Source: Phaeoceros laevis
Taxonomy: Eukaryota; Anthocerotophyta; Anthocerotopsida; Notothyladales
Length of the DNA: 64,000 nt
Direction: 5' to 3'
Assembly (NCBI GenBank): GCA_049999765.1
Contig: JBNGIQ010009000.1
Span: forward strand, 186,075-250,074
Numbering within the stretch: position 1 is the stretch's first letter; each line of letters opens with the position of its first letter. The translations under genes and the position numbers were made by a program. Below are positions 30,047 through 42,783 of this stretch, piece after piece. Below the pieces are notes generated by a model. The model did no database searches, was not told where the DNA came from, and worked only from the letters and a program-made list of their open reading frames with translations.

Positions 30047-31870
30047 TCATGTTGGTGGATATCCATCCCATGTGAGCAATTGGGTAGCCGTACGTATCTG
30101 TTCGTGTGAGCCCGTGAAACTGGAAAAGGCCTTCAGTATCTCTTCATATGCTGGGATCCCCTTGAGGTAGACCTTCGCATTTAGAAACTGCGAAAAGGAG
30201 TTTAGTGCATCAGATCGAACAGGCTAACCTGGGTTTGCACAAAAGCAAAGGAATTTTGAATGGAGGTACCTCATTGTCTTCGTGTAGTAGAATTGGAGTA
30301 TTGGCTATGGGAGAGAACCCAAAAGCTGGAATCTTCAAAGCTCTGATCAGCCGAGAGTCAGTGGCAGCTGGGAAAATCTCAGGCTCTTTGATTATACCGC
30401 CGGCATCCTTTACTGCCTTCTTAAACAGCAACCACCATGGATTCGACTCATTCGCCACTGTGATTGCCAACTCCACCGAAAGGTTTGAGATTTTCTGAAT
30501 ATACTGAGCACCTGCAGTCAGTGGAAGTTTGTGGGCACATAGAGGAAGGTAGGCTAGAGGCAGACTTCAAGTGCTCACCTCAAAAGACATGTTTCTGGAA
30601 GCAGGTGCCCACTCTTCTGCAATCCGCCTTTCAAGGGAAGCTGCATCTGCAAAGGGGGGTACTCGGATATCAAACCCTGCCTCTGCCTCTGAAGGCTGAA
30701 CATTCGAGACATAACCCTGGATGTCCAGTAGGACAATTGGTCAACCACAGTTTTGAACACTGTCTCGAGAGCTTCGCAAAATATCCACCCTGTATCAATG
30801 GTAGTTCAGTCAAGTGAATAGGAGTGCTGGTCTCACAGTTGGTGTTAGTGTACCAGCTCTGAGGTACACAGGATTGACCGAGATGACCTCCCCTTCTGCA
30901 GCTAACCCCGCCTTCCAGAGATCCAGTTGAGATGCTCGAAAGCTGGTGATTGTGTCTAGGCTCTTAAAAAGGTTTTCAAGAGCACTATTATCATACAACC
31001 TTGACCCATGGCCAGAACTTCCGGTTGACTTGATTGTCAACCACCAAGGAGACCTGAAGGAACAGAGTTGGACATGTAAGACACTGATCACTGCCATTTG
31101 TTTCTGAAACATTCGTCAAAAGCAGGTAAAAGACCACCAAGAGGACCTAAAGGAACAGAGCTGGACATGCAAGACACTGGTCACATGTAGAGCCAGTGGT
31201 TTCTTGAACATTCGTCAAAAGCAGGTCAAAGGTATTAGCATTCAGGTACTGACCTTTCACCGTTGAAGACCCTGTAGTTTTCCCCCTCAGATGCCAAGCC
31301 CTCATCAAAGGACACGCCCACATTGAGAGAGGTGAATTCCTCGGAATCAGCAAATGTGACAAATCCAGCTTCCCCCCCGATCTCCTCATCCGGAACAATG
31401 GACAGATGTATTGTCCGAACAGGTTTGAAACCAGCTTGCTTCAGGTTCCTGATGGCTTCCAGGTACTGCATAGTGACACATTTCATGTCCTGAGCCCCCC
31501 TTGCGTAGATGTCACCGTTCGCCTCCATGAATGCTTCGAAAGGGTCATGTTTCCAGTTGTCCTCGTCGACCTTCACCACATCCATGTGGGAGTTGAGAAG
31601 GATCGATGGGAGATCTGGACTGGTCCCTTTCCATGTCAGAATGAGAAGAGGCCGGCCTTTCACGTACTCCACCACCTTAGAGCTCAATCCCCCAATCGAA
31701 TCTGCTTGCCTTTGCAGAAACTTCACAGCGGAGATATAGTCCGGATCAGGCTGTACTGTCCTGATGCGTAAATACTGCCTGAAACGTTCTACAGCTTCGT
31801 CCGGAGTCCCTCCTGCTGCTGGTGACAGCAGGACCATGAGTAGCAGGCAGATGATACCGAGGGCACTCAT
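30047..31870 (-). CDS. ACY1: Aminoacylase-1 (N-acyl-L-amino-acid amidohydrolase, peptidase family M20), five exons
   Basis: Exons 31870-31254, 31053-30837, 30716-30579, 30503-30270 and 30187-30047 join in phase to 448 aa. The enzyme hydrolyses N-acyl amino acids to the free amino acid. ATG 31870 gives a hydrophobic signal-like N-terminus (ALGIICLLLMVLLSPAAG), suggesting entry to the secretory pathway, as in many plant homologs. Metal and catalytic positions are kept: NSHMDVVKV, RGAQDMK, PDEEIGGEAG, SFDEG, STGSSGHGS in the dimerisation domain and LLHEDNE near the end. SEAEAGFDIRVPP and SNPWW also match the family. It is divergent from TRM7, with 370 bp between the starts. The acceptor of exon 2 lies in a tandem duplication that creates a decoy site. 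Confidence 0.93.
31041..31231 (-). repeat. Tandem duplication of an intron-exon junction in ACY1
   Basis: Two copies with a 93-bp period (31041-31133 and 31134 to about 31231) each contain the end of intron 1, an acceptor (CCTTCAG and CCTTTAG on the minus strand) and the first bases of exon 2 (TCTCCTTGGTGG against TCCTCTTGGTGG). Only the acceptor next to 31053 keeps the reading frame. Confidence 0.85.
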
Positions 31871-32240
31871 TGTGGAAGTTGTGCTGCACACTGCCTTCAG
31901 GAAATTGCTACACACTCATCATTCTGATTCTCGTATCACATCATATCCAACGACAAAGCGGATCCCGCACGACTTTAAGAGAGGCAGTTGGTGATCACAG
32001 GACGGCGTCCGAGGTATGATGACGTGAAACCATTCGACGTAATGACGAGTAATAAAATGCTTACAGTCGACTGCCTGCACTGAAACTTTTTTATCATCGA
32101 AGTCTAGTCCTCAAGTTATCACCGTCTCGAGTGATTAACTCGTGGCTTGACTCTGTACTAGTCGCGCTCAAAGAACCAGCTAGTCGGAGCTCCGGTTGGG
32201 GTTACTCATGAAAGAGCCGACAACTTGAGCCGCAGGAGTT
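31871..32240. promoter_or_regulatory. Shared head-to-head promoter of ACY1 and TRM7
   Basis: The 370 bp between the start codons of a minus-strand and a plus-strand gene must hold both 5' UTRs and core promoters. I see no clear TATA box for either gene. Confidence 0.5.
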
Positions 32241-34200
32241 ATGGGGAAGGCCTCAAAAGACAAGCGGGTCTGCGATTGCCTTTGAATTTTCTGTTTTTTA
32301 TTTCTCGTGCCCTTTGGCAATGTTGAGTTCTCTGGCTTGGAAAGGTTGCCACACGGCAGCTGCTGGAGTTTGAATTCGTCCCTTGACATTGCGCTTTTTG
32401 TTTGTTTGTCCTTGTTTGTGTCCAGGACATCTATTACCGCAAAGCTAAAGAAGAGGGGTGGCGAGCTCGCAGTGCATTCAAACTTTTGCAGATAGACGAG
32501 GAGTTCAGTATCTTGGAGGGTACTCCATCAGGACTCCTCCACCTACTGATGTTTTGACTCCAGACAGAAAAATTTGCAACACTGAGAAATTGGGGTTTTA
32601 TGTCACAGATGTTAAGTGCGTGGTTGATCTTTGTGCTGCACCTGGAAGTTGGAGCCAGGTAATTTCTCTGCCAAAATGCTTTTCTTTGAGGTGCTCTCAC
32701 ATGTGGCCCTGTATACTGCCAGCTGAGAACGCATTTTTCGCTTTTTGACAGGTTTTGAGCAGGAAGCTATATGTTCCAGTCAAGGAGGCTGCTGACTCCA
32801 GGTTCGACTTCCTAGAGTTGTCAAGGCAGCAAAAGTTGCTCATGCTTTTGCCTGGCTTGACACTTTAGGTTTGCAAACACTCATGTTCAAGTATTCTACC
32901 ACAAGCAAATCACTGGCATTTGCTTATAGGATGTCAGTCTCGATGGACGGTTATGAGTCAGAGGATCTGTTTTCTTGATAATCAGGAATGAGGATCTGCC
33001 CCTGATTGTGGCAGTGGATCTGCAACCTATGGCCCCAATTGAAGGGGTTATTCAAGTTCAAGGAGATATCACAAGTGCACGCACTGCCGAGCTTGTATGT
33101 CTCCAGCGCCTGAGCATTCTTTAGCTGTGTAAGACTGAGTACTTGTGCTTTCAGATCGGCTAACCTTGGAGAATATTGTCGTTGCTTCTCACAGGTGATC
33201 AACCACTTTCATGGGCGGAAAGCAGATCTAGTGGTTTGTGATGGCGCTCCTGATGGTATTTTTTTTCAGCCACATGATCTTTCTGATTTTTTGGCAATAG
33301 CATGGGCTACATCAGGTTCATCACCGTTTGCTCAATCAACCTCTGCTTGCGCAGTGACTGGGCTTCATGATATGGATGAGTTTGTGCAATCACAGCTCAT
33401 ACTTGCGGTAAAAAATCCATACACCTTCCAGGTTAAGAGGGATGCACTTATTAGTGTTCGTTGCACCATTGGAGATGCTTATACCTGTGTTACAGGCACT
33501 GACGATCGTGACTCACGTTCTGAGAGAGGGAGGCAACTTTGTGGCGAAGATATTTAGGGGAAAGGATATGAGTCTCCTCTATTCACAGGTAGACTGACAT
33601 CACAGCTTCATTTCTGGAACTCTATCTGGCAAACTATTTGGCACTTCTCTTCAAGGCCCCCTTTATTGCAGTTGAAGGTGTTCTTCCAGACAGTAACCAT
33701 TGCAAAACCAAAGAGCAGCCGAAACTCCAGTATCGGTGAGAAATTATTTGTCTCTGTACATTCCTGGCTTTTTTGTATGCGAACGAGCTGATAACATAAC
33801 GGATGAATGGCTGGCAGAGGCATTTGTGGTCTGCGAGGACTTCAAACTCCCAGAGGGCCTGGATCCCAGCGAACTACGGAAACTGCTTGCCAGTTCCACT
33901 GAGGATGACTATGGTAAGTAATCAAGCAATAACTCCCCCCCTCATCCACACCACAGAATGTGGGTTATCTTTAATTGTCCCATGGTTGTCATCTTTGCAG
34001 ATTGTTCCAGTGCAAGGCTAGAAGGCCCCAACAAGATAATCATCCCATTCTTAGCTTGTGGGGACTTGTCTGGGTACGACGCAGACCAAAGCTACCCTCT
34101 CCCGAGAAACAGAGAGTCCTTAGCCCCAACTCAGCCCCCCATAGCTCCTCCATACAAGACTGCCATGGAACTCGGTAAGCAGGGATCCAAGAACACGTGA
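32241..34200 (+). CDS. TRM7: tRNA (anticodon-loop) 2'-O-methyltransferase TRM7/FTSJ1, eleven exons
   Basis: Exons 32241-32267, 32426-32519, 32609-32658, 32752-32801, 32986-33094, 33195-33255, 33355-33407, 33496-33588, 33672-33735, 33818-33913 and 34001-34200 join in phase to 298 aa. The protein methylates the 2'-OH of nucleotides 32 and 34 in certain tRNAs, using SAM. It has [29 protein letters not shown] (first catalytic Lys), [13 protein letters not shown] (SAM site), [31 protein letters not shown] (catalytic Asp), [13 protein letters not shown] (second Lys), AFVVCEDF (Glu), and [19 protein letters not shown] at the C-terminus. The K-D-K-E tetrad of FtsJ-type methyltransferases is complete. 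Some introns are only about 80-100 bp. Confidence 0.96.
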
Positions 34201-37200
34201 TCCAGACAGCTGATGTAATGCTGCCAGACCATCATTGTTCCTCAATCATGCGTAACTTCATGCCCTGCACTTCTGTACATGAGCAGCTGCTATCTTGTAA
34301 GATGGCTCACATAAGGGCTAGTACCCGGGCCGAGTATGTTCCACGCGCCCTGAATCCCGGTGTCCAACAAGTCATTGCACCTGCTAAGGCTTTGGCATAT
34401 CCAAACGTGATACCTACACGGTGTGATGCTGTGACAAAAGCCTGAAGCAACCGTATGCGAGGTAGGTGACCGATACGTGCCACGGAGTACTGGCAGGTAC
34501 CTACGGTCAAGTACAAAAGCCAAGTACGACATGGGACCACGGCACCACCTCGAGTGACGGGCTGACTGGACGCTCTTACCGTCAGGTCGTTGTCTCATCT
34601 ACCACCATTATTCCATTAGCCGCTTCGATAAGTGAAGGAGGTACGGTTCCGGACCGGCCGGACAAGCGCCGGGTAGTAGTAGTGGGCGAGATTGAACATA
34701 TAGCAGTACTCCTCTCTCGCCAGCCGATGCAATGAGGAACTCTCTCCCATGTTAGTGTAACTTACTGCCCGATAGACGGTGCTTTTTCCAGCTATTCCAA
34801 TATAGACGGTGCTTGTTCCTTAATGGCCACACAACGACAAAGCAAAGGTTCCAAACACCTTTACGAGGTATAGACCGTGTCCAAAGGAGGGCCCGCAACA
34901 AGCCAAACTCCCAACTTCCTTCTCGTTTCTTCCTCCTAGACCAGGAAAAAGAACCGAGTTCGTACGCTATGTAGCCCTAGTGAGCCATGTGCAGGGCCCA
35001 GGATTGCCAGCAAATCTTCGCAGATTATTTGCTACAACATGAACATGCATTGTCTGGAGAGCCGCGCACCTTGGGAACCACCATTGGCAAGGAGATTTTT
35101 TTTTTTCCGGGATACTTGAGTGGTCTGGTCTCCATTTCCCAACACAAAGGACTGATTGTCGTACGAAATATCAGCACGGAAGCCACGCCAATCTACGAGG
35201 TCAAGGAGCACCACAATTTGAAAGGCTGACGAGACCTTACGGAGGCTGGATAATCTACCATGGATGCTTTCCTGCCGCAGTCTCTTAGTGCCGGTTGCTT
35301 ATCCCAACCTTTTCTGCAGCAGCCTCCTAGTGTCTGCAGCCGGTTGCTTTTTCCAACCTGTCTGCCTGTTCTGTTCTCAGCAGACTGGTTGTGCTTGTCT
35401 TCTAGTTGCGTTGCTTTCGCACAGAACCGACGCTTGATGTTTTCCTCTGCTGAGCTGCTGGAATCATAATAGGAACTGGAAGTCAATATCTTGTGGAAAT
35501 AAAAATCCTGCTAGCACATTGAGGACCACATATCTGGTCTTGGCAGGGCTTGGGAATCTGGCTAAAGAAGAAGCTTAGACGTCTGAGAAACACCTCTGAG
35601 AAAGTGATCCAGCTAAGCTTCAACCCTGGCCAGATAACCACAACTGTCAAACAGGACCTATGCTTTAACTCGTACTTCCATGCGGAGGACAGATGCTGAA
35701 TCCGAGGCTGAAAACAAAAGAACACTGAAACCTGCACTCTGCAAAGCAGGAACCACGCGGAGCACGGAACCGTGCGCGTGGATTGCACGGTTCCGTGCTC
35801 AAGCATTCACCGGCAGTTGTACTTGGAGGGACGTCTGACGGGTTTTGGCCGGTATCCCGTACCTGCTACACGCCCTCTCACAACGGGCCCGCCGAGCCAC
35901 ATGCCACACATGTGCTGGAACATCCAGTACTGACAACTGTTTCACTCATGGAGCTGGGAAGCAGTCCGTTGGCGCTGGGTCATCCGAGGTCTCACCGTCC
36001 CTTTTCGGTCGTCATGCTAGGCGTGTTTCTTTGTTGCCAAGCCACAGCCCTTGAGGCAGACTCTTGGACCAGAGTCCGACAGAGATATAGACAGGTGCCC
36101 GTTTCTTGGAAACACAAGGCCAAGGCCACCGCAGTACTAGATGGCACACCGTCTCACCGCCAACTCTGCACAAGCGCTTTGATTGCGATGTAGTGCAACG
36201 GTGACCAGGTGAGCTCATCTCTGAATCAGCTTAGCACCGAGAAGGGACGGATGATGGGGACGGGAGCAGGAGCTGATTCAGCTTTAACAATGACATGCAA
36301 GTGGGGGAATAAACCCCCAACCATATCCTATCCTGACCACCTCTTAAGCTCCACCTCCATGAATGCCATACTTACCGCAAGACGTTGCATTTGCTGAACT
36401 GCAAATCACACTATGTGCAGGGGCAGGGCCACCAAACGCTCGGAGCACATGAGCAATGGTCCCGGCCACGCGACATTGACTTCCACCGGGGGAACCTGTA
36501 TGCTGGATTTAAGGCTCTATACCAGGTGAATTAACAGCCCGCATATGCTGGTGCATCACCTTCCGGGACCGCAGTGCGCAGTACCCACAGAACAAGGATT
36601 TGTGATTGGGACCCTGCCACAGACCATTTCCCACCAGCCACGTGGAGCCTGCTGTACAGCCGTGCAGCAGTTGATCCACCAGTTGATCAGTCCAAATCTG
36701 TGGTTACTGTGGCCTAATCCCTTGCGGTCGCATAAGCCAAAAAATCTCGCCTGATCCAGCCTTCCCACCCCCAAATGCAACAAGCAGTTGATCAACCACC
36801 GGTAGTCCAGACGTTATCATCCAGTTCGGTTATAGTGGAATCCTCCCGATACATATCTCCCCGCAATCCGGCGAGTACTGCAAAAGGATCAGCAACCACC
36901 AGTCGTCTAGACGTAATCATCCAGATCTCGGTTAGAAGGCACTTATCCAATCCCGTACCATGATATCCGTCCCTGCTCGGGCAATGGCGCAGGCGAATAG
37001 CCTACTGCAACGTTGGGCTCATGCATAATGCTTGGTAGAAGGCAACTTGGCAGACCGGTCACTTTGCCAGACGGCCGACGTGACCGTTCTCCTGCCGCCA
37101 GCGAGATACACTTTGTAGACAGGACCCCTCTTTTGCTCTTACTTTCTCACCCACAGAGAGCACTGAGAGTACAGACGTCCAGACACAAACATGAAGACGG

Positions 37201-39826
37201 CCATGTGCATGCTTCAGTAGGTGTCGGAGCTTGGCCGTTCTCACATCAATACGGGGACCAGCACATGGAGCCGCCCATCCCCAAGCACATGTAGGCGCAG
37301 TTCCTTCACAGCAGACTAGTAGGAACTGCTGGTGGACATGCCAATATGCCAAACCTGCCCCCATGCCTTCCTTGCCTTTCACCGGGACTACCCGCCATAT
37401 CCTGAAAAACTGAGATTCCCAGCGCAAAAGCTGGCACCCGGTGAATGACTTTAGCTTGAGCAGAGCAGGTCTGTGTTTCACTCAGGAACTCAGATCTGGA
37501 CGCCACTAAAGTGGTGGACCTGGCTAGCCCTCTCTACCGGCTGCCGGCTTCAGAACAAACATTCCAACATCAGCAACAATGAATCCTCCAGACAAATGGA
37601 AAACAACAAACCAGCGCTAACAAATGGCAAGAGCACAAACCACCACAAAGGACATCCGACCTGCACACCGTCCATCACCTACTTCCACTGACACTCAAAT
37701 TCACCATGTTCCAAAACCCTAAACCCCACCTGATGTCCCTGAAACCGGCAGACACCATTCCGGAAACCTGAAATCCGCTCTGCCCTTGTCCCGACTCCCT
37801 TGTCCCGACTCATCACCTAGAGTCCAGGTACAGTACTGTCAAGTGCACCGCAAAGGACATAGAAGCCGCATCCTCAAATCAGCTATCCTCCCAGATCCCG
37901 TCTCCTGGTACAGAAAATCACCAAGCGTCGAATGCGAGAGCACAGTGCAGTCAATTCCGCCGGAAAGCCCCCGAGCACAAATTCCGTGAGCTCCCTGTGT
38001 GACCTCAACCACATGTGACCGCCCTCACTCGCACAGATTCCATTCCTTCCCCTTCCCTCTGCCCCGCTTCATCTCAAGCAAAACCCTCTCCACAAGCGCA
38101 TCTGTCGCAATCCGGTGGCGGAATCTCCTCGCAACGCTAACCTTGCAAATTGCGAGCAACTCCCTCGCATCCCCCCGCCGCCGAGTGCCGCGGGTCCCGT
38201 CTCTCGTCACCCGGCGTCAAAATGAGTTTCAAACCCCGAAGGTAGGCCTCTCCCGCCCAGTTGAGACTGCTCGTGCTCGTGCTCGTGCCCGCGGCAGACC
38301 CGGTCACTCCAGTCCTCCACCAGTCGCGGCAGACCGGAAGCTACAAGAGTCAGTTGACGGGCAGCGTCATACCGTCCCCAGTCGTTACTTGTGCAACGTG
38401 TAACTCGGCCCAACCGGGAGCTCGCATTTAGCCACATATCCTGCCCCGATTTTCTTTCCGACTCGCGATATACCGCATCATCGAAGTGCGGGTTGCCCTT
38501 CTACCGGCTCCCGAAACAGCAACTTACCTGCCCGAAAGAGCAACTGCGCCAGCTCGGCTGCCGGAAGGAAGCAACCGGCTTAGCCGTCGCGGTACGCCGC
38601 GTCCCGTATCTCGTTTCTCCTCCACCGCTCGCCTCCGAAACGAAAGGGCTTGTTAAACCTAACGGCGCCAGCGCTGCGTTGGTTCGCGGGGGCTCGGAAT
38701 AGAAGCTTTTCCGGAACCGCAAGATGGAGAAAACAGGTATTTGCCATGGCCGTACGTGGCAAAACCCGAGACAACGAGGGGTTTGAGGAAGTCAAAAAAA
38801 CCACTTCTGCTTTGGCCTGCCCGCTCCGTCCGGGAAAGAAGCACTCCAACCCTAGGCATGGTTAGCGGGACCACGGGGTTGGCTGGGGTGGAGTTCGTAT
38901 ATGGCGGCCGGGCGTGTGGCCGGCTCTAAAATAAATTTAAGTGCAAGGCAGAAGGTCGGAATCTCCGATCCGAGTTTAGAGGGGGGTGCAGGCCCGGTCA
39001 GCTTCTCCGGGGCCTGCCCCTGGGAACAGAAACTTGCCGGCCGCTGCGCCTGCCCGGCTGCCCGTCCCGTCCCTACCTCTTACTACCGGATCCTGCCTGC
39101 CTCCCCTCCATAGCCAACTGCTTCCTTCCCTCTCCCCCGTCGCTGGCGCCTCTCCTTTATATGCCTGCGCTGCCGAATCATTGGCGGCATTCGGAGAGCG
39201 CCGCTTGAATCGCTTGCATCCCTGGCTTCCCTGCCTGCCTTGCCTGTGCTTCCCTCTCATCCTTGCCTGCTCGTGTTCTCTTGGCTCGGCTCCGGTGAGG
39301 GAAAGTCTTGGTCGGCTATATTTGGAAGTGTGTCCGTTCTTGGAGGAATAGTGTGCAAGGAGTCTTGCCGCGGCGAGGGTGGGAGAGGTGATCATTCCGG
39401 GAGGAGCTGTGCGCTGTTTGTGAGCCGCTTTAGAGAGGTTGCTCGCCGGAGGAAAGGGGAGGAAGGAAGGGAAGAGGGGAGGGGAGGGCAATTGGAGAGC
39501 TGCGGAAGGTGAGCCTCCCTGCCGGGGCCCCGAGGTGCCGGTTGAGCGGAATTCTGGAGAGCTTCTGCGGCGGAAGATGTCGGTTCATCACTTCTCCTAG
39601 CCGATGACTGCTGGTTTGGCGTGGTTGGAGCGGCGGATCTTTGCATCTATCCATCTGGCTTTACCCTTGCCTTGTCCTCCTTCCCCTTTGCCGCTCGCCT
39701 TGCAGGAGGTTTGAGCGGTGTAAAGTGTAAGGTTGGGAGGAAGGGAGGGCAGGCGAGGAGGAGGGAGGCAAACTGGGGAAGAGGGAGGCCGCCGCTGAGG
39801 CCGGGGCTACGAAGACGGCTTCCAAG
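34201..39826. other. Long intergenic region without recognised genes
   Basis: No protein family is recognisable on either strand. Small features: a direct repeat ATAGACGGTGCTT at about 34773 and 34803; a perfect 16-bp inverted repeat at 35760-35800; a diverged direct repeat (GATCAACCACC ... CCAGACGT-ATCATCCAG) at about 36793 and 36888; a telo-box-like AACCCTAAACC at about 37716. From about 38100 the DNA becomes GC rich toward the SAUR gene, with GAGACA (reverse of the auxin-response core TGTCTC) at 38768-38773 and a possible TATA stretch CTTTATATG at about 39155. Confidence 0.5.
35760..35800. repeat. Perfect 16-bp inverted repeat with 9-nt loop
   Basis: GAGCACGGAACCGTGC at 35760-35775 is the exact reverse complement of 35785-35800, separated by GCGTGGATT. 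Each arm is itself almost palindromic (GCACGG-AA-CCGTGC), so alternative foldings exist. Confidence 0.9.
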
Positions 39827-40336
39827 ATGCATGTCAAATGGGGAAGCAGGCGGCAGCAGCAGACCTCGTGGAACAACAAGGTTGGCAAGGTGGCGCGCCT
39901 GCTCAGCGTGTTGCGGAGGCTGAGGCACCGGGACCTGGACTACGCCTCCCTCAAGGGCCGCCACTCGTTCCAGTCCTCCCTCGGCGGCAGCGGGCCGTGG
40001 GACATGCCGGACTCGGACTTGGAGGATGAGGAGAGCGGCGTGGAACACGCCCCGGAGGATGTGCCCGCGGGATGCCTGGCCGTCTATGTCGGGGACCAGG
40101 AGCAGCGCTTTGTGATCCGGGCGCAGTACCTCAATCATAGGCTGTTCAAGGTTCTTTTGGAGAAGTCCAAGGAGGAGTTCGGCTTCCAGCAGAAGGGAGG
40201 TCTGCATATCCCCTGCGAGGTGGTGCTCTTCGAGCATCTGCTCTGGCTGCTCGGCAAGGGTGACGGCGCCGGCACGCAAAATCTGGGCGTCTATGACTTC
40301 CTCAATTTCTACAGTGATGGAGACATGTCGTCGTGA
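39827..40336 (+). CDS. SAUR family (small auxin-up RNA) protein
   Basis: Intronless gene for 169 aa. The N-terminal 75 or so residues are basic, then acidic (DSDLEDEESG), and are specific to this subgroup. The C-terminal SAUR domain reads DVPAGCLAVYVGDQEQRFVI ... YLNHRLFKVLLEKSKEEFGF ... GGLHIPCEVVLFEHLLWLL, the family core. SAURs are short-lived regulators, best known for inhibiting PP2C.D phosphatases and so activating plasma-membrane proton pumps in cell expansion; that role is family knowledge, not seen here. The start ATGCATGTCAAATGG is the first ATG of the frame. The region upstream is very GC rich and purine rich, with a long likely 5' UTR. Lack of introns fits the family. Confidence 0.92.
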   Translation: MHVKWGSRRQQQTSWNNKVGKVARLLSVLRRLRHRDLDYASLKGRHSFQSSLGGSGPWDMPDSDLEDEESGVEHAPEDVPAGCLAVYVGDQEQRFVIRAQYLNHRLFKVLLEKSKEEFGFQQKGGLHIPCEVVLFEHLLWLLGKGDGAGTQNLGVYDFLNFYSDGDMSS

Positions 40337-42783
40337 CGGCAAGCCGTTGCTGACGGCCCAGCCCTGCCCTGCCGTGCCATGCCCTGCGCTCTTATCTTCC
40401 TGTCTAGCAGGCCGGGCTTGCTTCGCGTAGGATCCCTAATAGTGTTACCTGTCGATGCCTCCCCTCTCATTCGACGGCAAGCACCGCTCTGCCCTGTGAC
40501 TTGACGACAACAGGGTTCCTCCAGTTTTGCATGGGTGGTGGAAACCTGGGGACGGCCTCCTTCCCTTGTGTAGATTAGTCGCTATGCTGCTGCAGCCGCA
40601 GCTACCTCTGGAGGTGGAACAGTTTTTGTGGTGGTCATGTCGGAGGGGCTCTGCACACCCTGCTCTCTATATCAAATATGAGGTTACTCATGTGACATTG
40701 TGGGATCTCCGACGTGCTCAGCTCAAGACTCGAAACTCTTTGTTGGGAGTTTGGTTCATCAATCCCTTCTCTGCAACTGTTCCCCTCTCATAATTGAATG
40801 CCATTTTTTTGCTGCAGCAGTGACTCCTCTGCCTTCCGACTGTATCACAGCCTCACTCTGCATGTCCACCAGCTGGATTACGGAATACAAGGCTCTTACG
40901 TATTCTTGGTTGTCATCTTGCACTATGCCCTGTTGGATGCATGAGTCTGTACATGTCATCTCAGATTTTTGAATCTCTGATTCAGGCTCTGAGAGCAGGC
41001 AAGGCAGACTTCTCCCTCCTCAATTGGTCTTTCGATGCAGTGGCGGACGTCCAGTTCCAGCTATGGACTATTACCACATCCGTGCCCCCCCTCCCAATGA
41101 TGTTCGTGGTTCGTCTCTACTTGAAGGATGAATGGGGCACTCAAGCTTGTTACCGCTGCTTGAGGCAGAGTGTGCTATCATGGTGATTGTCCAATGCAGA
41201 TGACGGCGGGCGGGGAGACCAACCCATGGAGCAAGAAAATGTAACTCCAGATTCAACTGGTCTACAACAGCTGTAGTCAAACAACCAAAAGGCGATTAGT
41301 AGGGACCATCTCCTGCTCGAGGTAGTTGAGCAAAGCCTAAGTTACATGGCCACCACCTGTGGTACCAGTAGAGCAAGTAGCTTAGCGTAGAGTGGGCTGT
41401 ACATACATACACAATATTCTCCCTGAGACCAGGCAGACTTCACTCGGACCTGCTTTTACTAATATGAACGGCTTGCAACCGACGTCTTAGTTAGTAGCTT
41501 TTTCCTCTTCGTTATTGCGGCATATGGTTGCGCTGATGGTAAGACTCTTTATGACTTATGTCCTTGGACTTGTGTTGCTCTTCCGAATCACCACATTCTC
41601 CACAACGAGGACAAGCTGAAATTTGCGTTCAAAATCTGTGGGATGTTGATCTCACAGCCTCTCGCTTCTTACTACATATCGGTTGTAAACGCAAAAATTT
41701 GCTAGCATGAATCAACAAGGGACGAGGGTGAAAAATTCAGTGAGTTTTGGTTTGCATGACAAAAGAGAACATAAAATGTGGTTAGCTCAACCAAAAGCAA
41801 AAAATTCACTTGAAAATCATGCGTTGGGAAGAAGGTGGAGTTTGCTTGCTTTACCGAGCCAGACTCAAGGGGGCAAAGAAAGACACCGTAAGTGCCCAAC
41901 TTGTTGGTAGAGTTCTGCTAGCATGTATTATACGTCTTCTGCAACTAAGTTCCTTCCTTGTGAGTCTCTCCGTCTCCCGTTTCTTTTGCTTGGGTTCTCC
42001 TCCTCTTAATCGTGGACGACATGCTAGCTTCTTGTCAGGCATTGTGTACTCTAGGAACACTAGGATTCCAAGTGTGGGTGCAGGCTTTAGTAGTGACAGA
42101 TTCGATGCAGACGACCCTAGGCCCTTTGCACCAATTCTGCTTGCCACCGAGGCTGTTCGGGCTCCTTTCACCTAGTTTTGCCCAGCCAAGCAGCTTCCGT
42201 CGGCTACTCATCGTTGTGACAATTATGGCCTAGCGGTCCAAAGGCTTTCGTGCCTGTCATCTTGGCGTTTGCTTGCATGGAATCACGATTCCTATTTTTG
42301 GGGAGAATTTTAGGCGCTTTTTACTGATTCATAACGGGAACGAGGTTTCTTATTCGTTTCTTATGGTTTCTTTGTTTTCCGAAGCCATTTCATATATTGT
42401 ATACGCGGCGTGCATGTACTATACAATGTATACATGTGTATGTGTGTATTTTCAGGAGACGGGTTGACGGTACCAGAGTCCAGACAGGCTCCCCATTTCC
42501 CTTGGGCTAAACGGGGCTTGGCAGACCCGGTAGTTAAGATTTTTTTTATGCGAAACCCCTTCTTCGACATGGGAGGTCCAGGGTTACCCTTCGGGGGTTT
42601 AAGGAGCGGTACATGGAACTTGATGGAAGGGGCCTAATCCTCCAACTCCTAACTGCTAATAACGAGTGTTCCATTCCAGAACAGTACTTAAAACTTCGAA
42701 GCTCCTAAAAAAAATGAACACAAGCAACACAGGTCTATTGTGAAACCTTCCACAGGACCCGTTGCTGAGCACGTCTTGGCATC
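40337..42783. other. Intergenic between SAUR and AP-4 beta
   Basis: I see no gene. It should hold the SAUR 3' UTR and the AP4B promoter. A TG/TA-rich stretch with many ATG/TAT repeats lies at about 42395-42450. Confidence 0.45.

Noticed and set aside
29715-30170. 151-codon plus-strand ORF
   Set aside because: No family resemblance; its right end overlaps exon 5 of aminoacylase-1 on the other strand, so part of it is an antisense shadow.
34987-35229. 80-codon ORF as a gene
   Set aside because: Short, with no motif, no splice context and no recognisable homology.
37714-37726. AACCCTAAACC as interstitial telomere
   Set aside because: A single copy only; this is the common telo-box promoter motif, not a telomeric array.
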